From: Acetobacter sp. DsW_063
GTDB lineage: Bacteria; Pseudomonadota; Alphaproteobacteria; Acetobacterales; Acetobacteraceae
DNA: 35,918 nt
Direction: 5' to 3'
Assembly (NCBI RefSeq): GCF_002153745.1
Contig: NZ_JOPL01000089.1
Span: 1 to 35,918, forward strand
The translations under genes and the position numbers were made by a program. Each line of letters opens with the position of its first letter. The stretch's first letter is position 1. The notes under the pieces were generated by a model. It was not told the origin of the DNA. It was given only the letters and a program-made list of their open reading frames with translations, and did no database searches. Positions 23,285 through 31,707 of the stretch are shown in pieces.

Positions 23285-24888
23285 GCCACGCCTCCACCCG
23301 ACGCAACATCCTCGCCCACATCGCGACCGCCCATCAACAGTCCGATCCGTTCGATATCCGCATCCTCCGCGTCGAGCGTCGCCATCAACCGCCCGTGGAA
23401 CATCACCCCGATCCGATCCGAGAGGTTGAGCAGTTCCTCCAGATCCTCGGAAACCAGCACAATGGCGACTCCCTTGTCCCGTAGTTCGGCGAAATAGCGA
23501 TGCATAGTCGCGATGGCGCCGATATCCAGCCCCCGGCTCGGATAGGCGGCCACCAGCACGCGACTGGCGATGCGCATTTCCCGACGCGCAACCAGACGCT
23601 GCTGGTTGCCCCCGGACAGGTTGCGCACAGGAGCGCCGAAATCAGGAATGCGAACCTCCGCGAGGCCCACGATCTCGCGCGCCAACGCAAGCGCCGCGTC
23701 AGCGCGGAAAAGCCCGGAACCGCCAATCGGCGGCGCCCGGTATTCACGAAGCGCCATATTGTCCGTGGTCCCCAGCGGCGGCGCGAGAGCGCTGTGCAGA
23801 CGATCCTGAGGAATGTGTCCGACGCCGGACCGGGCGAAAGCGTCCGCTCCCGGCGGCGCCGTCTGGCCGCCAAGCAGCACCTCGCCCCGTTCGGGAGACA
23901 GTAACCCCGTGAGAACCTCGGTCAGTTCGCGCTGTCCGTTGCCCGCCACGCCCGCGATCCCGAGAATTTCCCCGCCGAACACGTCAAGCGTCACGTCGGA
24001 CAGGGTCTCAACCCCACGCTCGTCGCGAACCGAAACGCCACGCAGGCTCAACTCTGGCGCCACGCCACGCGGGGCGGCGCCCTCCGAACGGGCGCGCATG
24101 TCCTGCGGAACGATCTCCCGCCCGACCATCGTCGCCGCCAACATGCGCGGGGAGCACTCCCGCGTCTCCCACGTCCCGACATTGCGGCCACCGCGAAGAA
24201 TTGTGACGCGGTCAGAGATTTCCATGACCTCGTCAAGCTTGTGACTGATGATGATGACGGCGTTGCCTCCGGCGCGAAACGCCCGCAGCGCCGAGAACAG
24301 GTCGCGCGCTTCCGCCGGGGTCAGAACTGCCGTCGGTTCGTCAAGGATCAGAAGCCGAGCCCGACGGGCGAGCACGCGCAGGATTTCGACGCGCTGCTGT
24401 TCGCCTGCAGACAAATCCTCAACGCGCGCCGACGGGTTCACAGGAAACCCGAACTGTTCCGACAACGCCCGCGTTCTGGCCTCCAGAACAGCGGGGGATG
24501 CGTTGCGCGGCGTCTCCGACCAGCCAAGATGGATATTCTCGGCGACCGTGAAGGCGGGCACGAGCTTGAAGTGCTGATGCACCATGCCGACGCCTGCACG
24601 GATCGCCTCCTGAGGGGATGCGAACTCGGCGCCATACCCGTCCAGAATCATCTCGCCCGCGTCAGGCTGATAGATGCCCGTCACCACGTTCATCAACGTG
24701 GATTTTCCTGCGCCGTTCTCGCCCAAAAGAGCCAGAATTTCACCCGGACGAACGTCGAGATTAACGTCCTCGTTCGCAATCACGCCTGGAAAATATTTGC
24801 ATATGCCGACAAGTTGCAAAACCGGCGGTGTGCCTGGCGCAGCGGAAGGCATCTCCATCCCCGCCTCCTGCGCGGCCGTGTCAACCAA
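23281..24888 (-). CDS. BMP-type ABC transporter double ATPase
   Basis: A 535-aa protein of two fused ATPase domains, as in NupO/YufO and sugar importers. The first has Walker A LLGENGAGKST, signature LSAGEQQRVEILR and Walker B LLILDEP. The second has a degenerate Walker A region (GIAGVAGNGQRELT) and signature LSGGNQQR with AAYPSRGLDIGA in place of a standard Walker B, as is usual for this family. It overlaps the BMP gene by eight bases and the permease by four. It drives import of the ligand bound by the protein at 24881. Confidence 0.93.
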   Translation of the reverse strand: MVDTAAQEAGMEMPSAAPGTPPVLQLVGICKYFPGVIANEDVNLDVRPGEILALLGENGAGKSTLMNVVTGIYQPDAGEMILDGYGAEFASPQEAIRAGVGMVHQHFKLVPAFTVAENIHLGWSETPRNASPAVLEARTRALSEQFGFPVNPSARVEDLSAGEQQRVEILRVLARRARLLILDEPTAVLTPAEARDLFSALRAFRAGGNAVIIISHKLDEVMEISDRVTILRGGRNVGTWETRECSPRMLAATMVGREIVPQDMRARSEGAAPRGVAPELSLRGVSVRDERGVETLSDVTLDVFGGEILGIAGVAGNGQRELTEVLTGLLSPERGEVLLGGQTAPPGADAFARSGVGHIPQDRLHSALAPPLGTTDNMALREYRAPPIGGSGLFRADAALALAREIVGLAEVRIPDFGAPVRNLSGGNQQRLVARREMRIASRVLVAAYPSRGLDIGAIATMHRYFAELRDKGVAIVLVSEDLEELLNLSDRIGVMFHGRLMATLDAEDADIERIGLLMGGRDVGEDVASGGGVA

Positions 24889-26059
24889 GGCCAGTCATCC
24901 CTTGCACGCCCCAATCCCATTGATAAATGGCGTCGTCGTTCATCACGGTTCCCTCGGGCACGCGGATCGCGCCGGTGTTGTCGCGGATGGGACCGCGAAA
25001 CGGGTTATATCCGGACAGGATGCGCTCGCGCATCGCGTCCGCCCTCTCCGCGATGTCCGGCGGCACGGTCTCGCCCCATGCGTCTCGATCAACGCCGTCC
25101 GACAAGGTCAGGAAATGCGGCGCCGCACGCCAGGATCCGTTAAGCCGAGCACGGACCTGTTCAACGTAAAAACGAGAAAAATCCAGCGTGACCGAGCTGA
25201 CATAGGCTTTCGGCCCAAATTGCCGCATGCCCAGGTTCCACATCGCGGCCTTGATCCCGCGGGCCTCCGCCACGCGAAGATACGCTGGTTCATCCGTAAT
25301 GCCGCACAGGAAGTCGCATCCGCTGTCCACCAGCGCGCTGGCCGCCTGCGTTGCGGCCTGCGGGTCGAACCATGCGTTGATGGCGATGGCGCGCATCGTG
25401 CACGCCGGATTGACGGATTGCGCGCCCAGCAACGTCGCGTTGGCGCTGGCGTAGACGGACGGAATCGGAAACGTTCCGACATAACCAAGCTGGTTCGTCT
25501 TCGTCATCAAACCGGCGGCAATGCCGATGATGTAGCTCGCATACCAGTGAGTGATGTAATACCACCCGAGATTGCCGGTCACCGTATGCCCGTCGCACTC
25601 CAGAAATCCGACATCCGGCGCCCTGTCGGCCACGTCCTTTATGAAGTCGCCGTAGTTCGACGTGGAGATGACCAGTTGCGTGCCCTCGGCGACGAATTGC
25701 CGAAAAATGCGCGTCGCATCCGCCGAGTAAGGGATACTCTCGACGAAAACCGTTTTCAGTTTTGGAAAAGCCTTGCGTACCGCCTGTACGCCAAGGTCAT
25801 GCGCCGTCGTCCACCCACCATCGGTGATCGGCCCCGTGTGACCGAATGCGACCAGCGCATCCTCTTCAGCGACAGGTTTCAGGGGAGAGGCGCCGAAAAC
25901 GGGACGCAGCACGCCCGGCATCATGCCTGCGCCGAAACTCGCCGCTGCGCCACGCAACAGGGTGCGGCGACCGGACGGCACAGACGACCTGCCACGGGGT
26001 CCACTCTCCAAACCCTCTGGCCGACGACGCCCCGTAAAGACTCCCCCCGGACCCTTCAC
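24881..26059 (-). CDS. BMP-family substrate-binding protein, Tat-type signal
   Basis: A 392-aa periplasmic binding protein of the Bmp/PnrA/Med class (nucleoside-type ligands). The N-terminal region has a twin-Arg motif (SGRRTLLRGAAASFG) after about 30 charged residues. The body has the family marks: GPITDGGWTTAHDLGVQAVRKAF, TQLVISTSNYGDFI, DVGFLECDGH and NLGWYYITHWYASYIIGIAAG. The GTG at 26059 has GGAGAG about nine bases before it. It starts the importer operon that continues with the ATPase, two permeases and the Rieske-less oxygenase homologue. Confidence 0.88.
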   Translation of the reverse strand: MKGPGGVFTGRRRPEGLESGPRGRSSVPSGRRTLLRGAAASFGAGMMPGVLRPVFGASPLKPVAEEDALVAFGHTGPITDGGWTTAHDLGVQAVRKAFPKLKTVFVESIPYSADATRIFRQFVAEGTQLVISTSNYGDFIKDVADRAPDVGFLECDGHTVTGNLGWYYITHWYASYIIGIAAGLMTKTNQLGYVGTFPIPSVYASANATLLGAQSVNPACTMRAIAINAWFDPQAATQAASALVDSGCDFLCGITDEPAYLRVAEARGIKAAMWNLGMRQFGPKAYVSSVTLDFSRFYVEQVRARLNGSWRAAPHFLTLSDGVDRDAWGETVPPDIAERADAMRERILSGYNPFRGPIRDNTGAIRVPEGTVMNDDAIYQWDWGVQGMTGLG

Positions 26060-26180
26060 GCGCCGGCTCTCCGCTCAGAACGCATACTGTCCCCCCTTGC
26101 CGCCACGTCGTCCCGCACTAAGCCCCCCGGCATGTCGTTCCGAAAACGTTGCGATCCCCTTGTTGCGACAATTAGCGCGA

Positions 26181-26759
26181 TCAAGCAAGCGCGGCGCTTT
26201 CGACAACGCCGACGCCCGCAGCCCCAAGCTTCTGCAGCGCTTCGTCGTAAGGTCCGATGCCGCGACAGGCGTCGACGATCACGACGCTTTCAAAGCCCGC
26301 GCTTTTCGCATCGATCGCGGTGGCCGATACGCAATAGTCGAGTGCAAGCCCGGCCACGAACACACGTTCGACACCGACTTCCCGTAACCACGACGCCAAC
26401 CCCGTGGCGCTGACGTGGTCGTTGTCCAGAAAAGCGGAGTAGCTGTCGACGGTCTTGCTGCGTCCTTTTCTCAGAACCAGCGCTACTGGAGCGGAAACGA
26501 TTCCTGTAGCGAGGGCCGCCCCTTCCGTCCCCGCGACGCAGTGCTGCGGCCAAGGGCCGGCTGGCTCACTGGTCTGAAACGACACATGGCCGGGCGGATG
26601 CCAATCCTGAGTGGCGACAACGGCGCCGAACGGCAGCGTCGCGAGGCGGTTGATCAACGGGATCACGGCATCCCCGTCGGGCACCGCAAGCGCGCCACCG
26701 GGAAGGAAGTCGTTCTGCACGTCGATGATGAGCAAGGCGTCGCGGAATGAGATCGGCAT
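26181..26759 (-). CDS. pncA: Nicotinamidase PncA
   Basis: A 192-aa cysteine hydrolase that turns nicotinamide into nicotinic acid and ammonia, and in some bacteria other amides. The catalytic Asp is in LLIIDVQNDFLPGGALAVP, the metal ligands in TQDWHPPGHVSF (Asp, His, His), the Lys in LRKGRSKTVDSYSAF and the nucleophile Cys in LALDYCVSATAID. These match PncA rather than a general isochorismatase. The start is one of two adjacent ATGs (26759 or 26762). It lies between the dehydrogenase and the BMP importer, all on one strand, so amide hydrolysis may be a step in handling the imported compound, though plain NAD salvage is possible. Confidence 0.88.
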   Translation of the reverse strand: MPISFRDALLIIDVQNDFLPGGALAVPDGDAVIPLINRLATLPFGAVVATQDWHPPGHVSFQTSEPAGPWPQHCVAGTEGAALATGIVSAPVALVLRKGRSKTVDSYSAFLDNDHVSATGLASWLREVGVERVFVAGLALDYCVSATAIDAKSAGFESVVIVDACRGIGPYDEALQKLGAAGVGVVESAALA

Positions 26760-26835
26760 CATGACCCGAGTGTGTCGCCCTGCGCCAAAGCGCGTCAATC
26801 CGCAGTCCAGATTAAAGACGGAGCCGACGCTTCCG

Positions 26836-27807
26836 TCAGACCAGCACGTCCAGTTCAGGCGGCTCTCGTCCCTCCGCCACGCAGAGTATGTTGTGGAGCA
26901 TACGCTCGACGTTGCCTGCGTAGGCGTCCGCCGATATCGCGCCGACATGTGGCGTGACGATCATGCGATCCACCTTCAGGAAAGGATGATCCGACCCGAT
27001 CGGCTCGACGGAATAGACGTCTATCGCCGCTCCTCCGAGACGCCCATTACGCACTGCCTCTGCGAGGTCATCCTCGACGACGAGCCCCCCGCGCGCCGTG
27101 TTGACGACGAATGCGCCCTTCTTCATCCGCGCGATCGTGGTCTTGTCGATCAGCCCCTCTGTCTCCTGCGAAAGCGCACAATGCAGAGAGATGATGTCCG
27201 AGGTCGCGATCACCTCGTCGAGCGGCGCGTAGCGCACGCCGAGTTCACGCTCCTCGACCGAGGAAAGCGGCGTGCGCTTGTAATAGAGAACCGTGCAGGA
27301 AAATCCTCGCAGGAAACAGGCGAGTTGCTTGCCTATGTATCCAAGTCCGATCAGACCCACGGTTTTTCCCGTAAGCTGTCGCGACGTCCCGCCCAATGCG
27401 CCCTTGAGCCACCGACCGTCATGCAATCCGACATGTCCTGCGACGATATTGCGTCCCAGCGACAGGATCAGCCCCAGCGCGGTCTCCGCAACCGCGACCG
27501 CATTGCTTCCCGTCGTGCGCATGACGCGCACGCCATGTTGGCGAGCGGCCTCAAGGTCGATGTTGTCGTAGCCGACGCCCCATTTCTGCACGCATTTGAG
27601 CCGCGCAGCAGCGCCAACGCGTATCATGTCCGCCGTTACCGGAACGTCCCCGGTGATTGCGAAGTCGGCGTCCGCAATGGCCGTCAATTGGTCTTCGGCT
27701 GAGCGGCTCCTTGTTGTCGCAAGCGTAAAACCCTCTAGCAGATAACAAGAGAACCTGGCGATTCCCTCTTCCGGCATCGGGTCTAAAATCACGAGACGCA
27801 GGGACAT
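26836..27807 (-). CDS. D-2-hydroxyacid dehydrogenase
   Basis: A 323-aa NAD-dependent 2-hydroxyacid dehydrogenase of the SerA/GyaR group. Seen: the NAD motif in VGLIGLGYIGKQLACFLRGF, the substrate-binding Arg in NTARGGLVVEDDL, the catalytic Glu in VEPIGSDHPF and the catalytic His in MIVTPHVGAIS. There is no ACT domain, so it is not a full biosynthetic phosphoglycerate dehydrogenase. A perfect 10-bp palindrome lies 21 bases before its start. It sits between the gamma-glutamyltransferase-family gene and pncA and may act on a hydroxy- or keto-acid from the same pathway. Confidence 0.9.
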   Translation of the reverse strand: MSLRLVILDPMPEEGIARFSCYLLEGFTLATTRSRSAEDQLTAIADADFAITGDVPVTADMIRVGAAARLKCVQKWGVGYDNIDLEAARQHGVRVMRTTGSNAVAVAETALGLILSLGRNIVAGHVGLHDGRWLKGALGGTSRQLTGKTVGLIGLGYIGKQLACFLRGFSCTVLYYKRTPLSSVEERELGVRYAPLDEVIATSDIISLHCALSQETEGLIDKTTIARMKKGAFVVNTARGGLVVEDDLAEAVRNGRLGGAAIDVYSVEPIGSDHPFLKVDRMIVTPHVGAISADAYAGNVERMLHNILCVAEGREPPELDVLV

Positions 27808-27827
27808 CGGCTTCCGTATCTCCGTTA

Positions 27828-27852
27828 TCAGACCGATACCACATCGGTCTGA
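27828..27852. promoter_or_regulatory. 25-bp palindrome before the hydroxyacid dehydrogenase
   Basis: Perfect 10-bp arms TCAGACCGAT and ATCGGTCTGA around 5 bases (ACCAC), 21 bases before the dehydrogenase start. This is the size and symmetry of a dimeric-repressor operator. It could also be a hairpin after the gamma-glutamyltransferase gene, but no T run follows. No second copy was found by eye in this window. Confidence 0.6.
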
Positions 27853-27934
27853 AAATTAAGAACTCTGGTAAATACCTTAAAAGCGATCACACGGCAGAAC
27901 TACAGATCATCATTCCGTTCGCCTCAAAACGTTA

Positions 27935-29656
27935 TCACGGCTTACCGGCCGAAGCACCCGTCCCATCGTTCTCGGCGCTTTCCGGCGCGCGATCGGGCCA
28001 GAAGCGCACGCCGGGTTTCGCAAGACCGCCGCCAAGCGCGATCGCCACGCCGTCCGCGCGCCAGCAGGCCGCGCCTTCCATAGCGCCGTCTTCCCTGAAC
28101 CCGATTGCGTTCATCCCTCCGCCAATGTGCGGTTTCTGCCGCACGTCGTATCCGGACTGTGCGAGCGCATCCTCACGCGGCCCGTAAGCAGGCTCAATCT
28201 CGACCTCAGCGCCCTGCGTCCAGAGACGCGGCGCCTCGACCGCTTCCTGCAAGGACATGCCGTGATCGAGAAGATTGACGATGGCCTGAAACACCGATGG
28301 GAAGATTCTCAACCCGCCCGGCATGCCAAGAGCGAAACGGGGATCGCCGTCGCGCAACACCATCATCGGCGCCATCGACGTCGGCACGCGCTTCCCCGAC
28401 TGGATTGAAAGCGCATGCCCCGGATGAGGATCGAAATTGCTCATGTAGTTATTGGGAATGATCCCCGTTTCGGGGTCCATGAAGCGGGCGCCGAACAGAC
28501 CGTTGATCGTATGCGTCGCCGCCACGACGTTTCCTTCTCCGTCCGCGACAGTGATGTGCGTCGTGTCCGCGCTTTCCCTTCCGTATTCTGGAATGTCGGC
28601 AAGCGGACCGCCCACGCCACGAAGCCGCGCAACACAATCGCGTGCGTAATCCTTGGCCGTCAGCCGCTCAACAGGCACGTCCACGAAAGCTGGGTCGCCA
28701 CTGAACCGACGACGATCCTCGAAGGCGATTTTAATGATTTCAGTCAGGACTCGTAGACTCTCTAAGCTGCCAAAGCCCATGGCCGCAACGTCGAATTCCT
28801 CGAGCATGTTTAGCATCTGCGTAATGTGGACGCCTGACGACGCGGGCGGAGGCGGCCCCACGATATCGAAACCCCGATAACGCCCGACGATCGGCGCCCG
28901 GTCTACTGTCCGATAATCCCGCAGGTCGGCCTCGCTCACCCAGCCCGGATCATCCCCGGAGGCGATACGCCGCACTAACGCCTCGCCCAACGCCCCGCCG
29001 TGCAGCGCCGAGGCTCCTTCGGCGGCGATCAGTTCAAGCGCCTCCCCGTAAACAGGCTGACGCAGGCGCGAACCGACCGGCAACGCCCGTCCGTCCGGCA
29101 GGAACAGCGAACGCATCACCGGGTCCGCGAGCAGATCCTCGCCGTTCTCATTGATAGCGCCTGAGAGATAATGCGTGACTTGAAAACCCGATTTGGCAAG
29201 CCTGACGGCGGGGGCGACAACGTCCGCGAATGGCAGTTTGCCAAAGCGCGTCTGCATCGCATGCCAGCCCAACAGATTTCCCGGAACGGCCACGGCGGTT
29301 GGTCCGACAAGATTGCGCCGCCCCGCCGCGTCCATATAACGCAGCCCATCATCCGCCACCGGCTCATAAATCTCAGGCGTCATGGACGCAGCCGCGCAGG
29401 ACAGCGCATCGATGACGATGTGCTCGCCGGAAGCCAGACGCAGATGCGACAGGCCGCCGCCCATCACGCCGACCATCATGGGTTCGACCACCGTGAGCGC
29501 CAGCAACGTCGCCGCCGCCGCGTCGAAAGCGTTCCCGCCAGCGGCGAGCATCTCCGCACCTGCCGCGGCGCCCATCGGATGATTGGCGACGACGACGCCC
29601 TTCTTTCCAACGACAGGAGTCTTGGCGCATGTGAAAAGTGGCGGATGAACGATCAT
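27935..29656 (-). CDS. Gamma-glutamyltransferase-family protein, no signal peptide
   Basis: A 573-aa Ntn-hydrolase of the GGT family that matures by self-cleavage. The predicted nucleophile is Thr365 (ESADTTHITVADGEGN), with TINGLFGA after it. GGNAFDAAAATLLALTVVEPMM is the conserved N-terminal region and GMPGGLRIFPSVFQAIVNLLDHG the C-terminal one. There is no signal peptide, unlike secreted GGT of E. coli, so it is cytoplasmic and may cleave or form a gamma-glutamyl-type amide in a pathway. AAGGAG lies eight bases before the ATG. It heads the minus-strand gene set and is divergent from the creatininase-family gene. Confidence 0.9.
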   Translation of the reverse strand: MIVHPPLFTCAKTPVVGKKGVVVANHPMGAAAGAEMLAAGGNAFDAAAATLLALTVVEPMMVGVMGGGLSHLRLASGEHIVIDALSCAAASMTPEIYEPVADDGLRYMDAAGRRNLVGPTAVAVPGNLLGWHAMQTRFGKLPFADVVAPAVRLAKSGFQVTHYLSGAINENGEDLLADPVMRSLFLPDGRALPVGSRLRQPVYGEALELIAAEGASALHGGALGEALVRRIASGDDPGWVSEADLRDYRTVDRAPIVGRYRGFDIVGPPPPASSGVHITQMLNMLEEFDVAAMGFGSLESLRVLTEIIKIAFEDRRRFSGDPAFVDVPVERLTAKDYARDCVARLRGVGGPLADIPEYGRESADTTHITVADGEGNVVAATHTINGLFGARFMDPETGIIPNNYMSNFDPHPGHALSIQSGKRVPTSMAPMMVLRDGDPRFALGMPGGLRIFPSVFQAIVNLLDHGMSLQEAVEAPRLWTQGAEVEIEPAYGPREDALAQSGYDVRQKPHIGGGMNAIGFREDGAMEGAACWRADGVAIALGGGLAKPGVRFWPDRAPESAENDGTGASAGKP

Positions 29657-30198
29657 AGGCGGTTCTCCTTGGGCCGTAACGCGTCGAAACGCCGTGCTTC
29701 CAATCTGTGACGCAGTTCACACTCCGGCGCGCTCATCCACTCGAACGAGCATCGACGGGCCGCATCAGTCGAAGCAACGGCTATTACCCCACCGGTCCGA
29801 CACCCAACCAGCCGGCGGCAGGATCGCCATTCGCTTCGTTACGACGGTCGTGAATGTCGAGGGCGCCGAGCGCTTTGGTCAAGGGACGCGGTGTCGATTT
29901 TTCAGTTCGCCGCGAAAGAACCCTGCTCCTTCGTATCCGCCAATGCCTCGACCGGTCTGGCAAAAGCAGGGTAAAGCATGCTCCCGATCCTGTCGCAGCC
30001 CTGTGCGCCATGTCGCGCCGCACCAAGGAGAACGCACGCAAGGCTCGCCACCACAGGTCCCGCCAACGCCTCGGCAAGCTGGCCCGCGTCAGCGGCCTTG
30101 CGCCGCTTACCGCCCCTGATGGAATGACATTCGTTTTGGTGTCGCCACCTTCCAACCAGTCTCCCGCCCACCATCACCTTTGAAACAAGGACTTCGCA
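29657..30198. other. Divergent region with a possible decayed gene
   Basis: Between two divergent genes this holds no intact gene. On the minus strand, about 29902-30110 reads like protein (QLAEALAGPVVASLACVLLGAAR, then MLYPAFARPVEALAD). Just past its stop another frame reads TKALGALDIHDRRNEANGD as far as 29784. The two look like parts of one frameshifted gene. The last bases hold the ribosome binding site of the creatininase gene (AAGGA). Confidence 0.3.
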
Positions 30199-31029
30199 AT
30201 GCCTTCGTCGTATTACCTCGCCGAGCTCTGCGCCGCCGAAATGCGCGAAGCCGCAGCCCGCAAACCAGTCATCCTGCTGCCCATGGGCAGTTTTGAGGAT
30301 CAGGGCCCCCACGCACCCATGGGGGATTACCTCAGCGCCGCGAAAATTGCTGAAAAAATCGCGGAGCGCGCAACGCGGGACGGGCGAGAGACCTATGTCG
30401 CTCCAGTCGTCCCGTTCGGCGGAGAAGATTTCTTCGGCTATATGCCGGGAGGAATCTCTCTGTCGCAGTCAACGCTCCGCGCTGTGGTCGACGATATGTT
30501 GCGCTGCCTGCTCCGCCACGACCTTACGCGCGTCATCTTCATCAACGGACATGGCGGCAATTGCGGCGTGATCAACGATGCCACTCAAAAGGTCTGGCTT
30601 GAACGGCAGGTGATTATGCCATCCTTTTACCTCTGGCGCGTCGCACAAGACCTGTTGCCAGGCATCATCGGCGAAGAACAGGCGGCCAGATCAGGTGGCC
30701 ACGGCTGCAACCCGCTGACCAGCGTCGTGATGCATCTTTTCCCTGATTTGATCAGGCCCGAACATATCCGCGCCGCCCGCGCACCGAGTGACGTCTGGGG
30801 CCTGCCTGTCACAGGCTTTACGTCGCTTGCCATCGGCGACGGCGGCACAATCACTGTTCCTCTGGAAGGTGGTGACACGGTACCCGGTGGAGTGTGGGGC
30901 GGAGACCCTCGCCTTTGTTCCGCCGAAATGGGAGCGCAACTGGTGGAGAAACTGGTCTCGATCGGCTCCGAAATCGTGCGGCACGTGACCGACTATTCCG
31001 ATCCGCAGACAGGAAAGGCCATTCTATAA
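30199..31029 (+). CDS. Creatininase-family amidohydrolase
   Basis: A 276-aa protein of the creatininase fold, which hydrolyses cyclic or linear amides. The N-terminal metal motif reads GSFEDQGPHAPMGDY with Glu33, His38 and Asp43, and the second site is FINGHGGN. The position equal to metal-ligand His36 of creatininase is Gln here and the NGHYE Glu is Gly, so one metal site differs from true creatininase. A subgroup with the same EDQGPH pattern is, in my recollection, often found in clusters with importers. AAGGA lies about nine bases before the ATG. It is divergent from the GGT-family gene, so it likely belongs to the same pathway. Confidence 0.85.
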   Translation: MPSSYYLAELCAAEMREAAARKPVILLPMGSFEDQGPHAPMGDYLSAAKIAEKIAERATRDGRETYVAPVVPFGGEDFFGYMPGGISLSQSTLRAVVDDMLRCLLRHDLTRVIFINGHGGNCGVINDATQKVWLERQVIMPSFYLWRVAQDLLPGIIGEEQAARSGGHGCNPLTSVVMHLFPDLIRPEHIRAARAPSDVWGLPVTGFTSLAIGDGGTITVPLEGGDTVPGGVWGGDPRLCSAEMGAQLVEKLVSIGSEIVRHVTDYSDPQTGKAIL

Positions 31030-31472
31030 ATACTCTTTGCGAAGGGCAGAAAACACCAGACTTGCAAATGATCTGTCAGTGGCGGCGACCTTCCTCCTTC
31101 GAGAGGCAGGCAAAATGTGGTTGCGGAGCCGCCGCTGCACCTCATCTCGCAAAAAATGGCGTCTGCGACCTTGCCCGAATTTTTCTGCGAAGCGAAATAC
31201 CCGATATTTGATACTACCCGTAGATCGTTTCCGCATATCAACTATTTTGCCGCTTCGCGCTCGGGTGGTGTCGACTAGCCGTGGTCGTCACAGACCTACG
31301 TGACCGGGACGGTGATGCGAAAATATTTCGTATCTAAATAATAAATACTTATATATATTTAAGAAGAATGACGTTGCGTCCGCCAGACGCCGCACTTCCT
31401 CCTGTTTCGCATCAACTCCGACATGAGACCCACCCCCGCGAACAGGCCGAAGTCGCCAAGAAGTCCTGTATC
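31030..31472. other. Intergenic region without a supported gene
   Basis: I see no gene here. An 8-bp hairpin with one G-T pair (ATGCGAAA/TTTCGTAT, 31315-31333) and an AT-rich stretch (31330-31365) are present. The hairpin is too AT-rich for a normal terminator. Confidence 0.35.
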
Positions 31473-31658
31473 TTACTTTTCCCAACCGTGTATTTGCTCG
31501 TAAGCAGCGTACGACATGGGCGTTGTGGCGGCGAACGCCAGATCTTGCGTCGTCACGTTGCGCGGCTTGACGTCGGAGCAAGCCGCCAGAAACAGCGAGG
31601 ACAGAGATGCAAGAACAAAAACCTTACTCGCAGAGCTATGATTTCTAACGCGTGACAT
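31473..31658 (-). CDS. Small lipoprotein
   Basis: A 61-aa protein whose N-terminus is a lipoprotein signal (KVFVLASLSSLFLAAC, lipobox LAAC, lipidated Cys27). The mature part is about 35 residues (SDVKPRNVTTQDLAFAATTPMSYAAYEQIHGWEK) with no known domain. AAAGGA lies about eight bases before the ATG. The 14-base palindrome TATCCTAAAGGATA covers that site. It is an envelope protein of unknown role, like many short bacterial lipoproteins. Confidence 0.68.
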   Translation of the reverse strand: MSRVRNHSSASKVFVLASLSSLFLAACSDVKPRNVTTQDLAFAATTPMSYAAYEQIHGWEK

Positions 31659-31664
31659 TTCTTT

Positions 31665-31678
31665 TATCCTTTAGGATA
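31665..31678. promoter_or_regulatory. Palindrome covering the lipoprotein ribosome binding site
   Basis: TATCCT and AGGATA flank two bases, and the AAAGGA site of the lipoprotein lies in it. It may be a regulator site or a small RNA hairpin limiting translation. The loop is short, so the RNA form would need some opening of the stem. Confidence 0.35.
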
Positions 31679-31707
31679 CGTGATGATATGGTGCTGAGAC
31701 TGCCACC

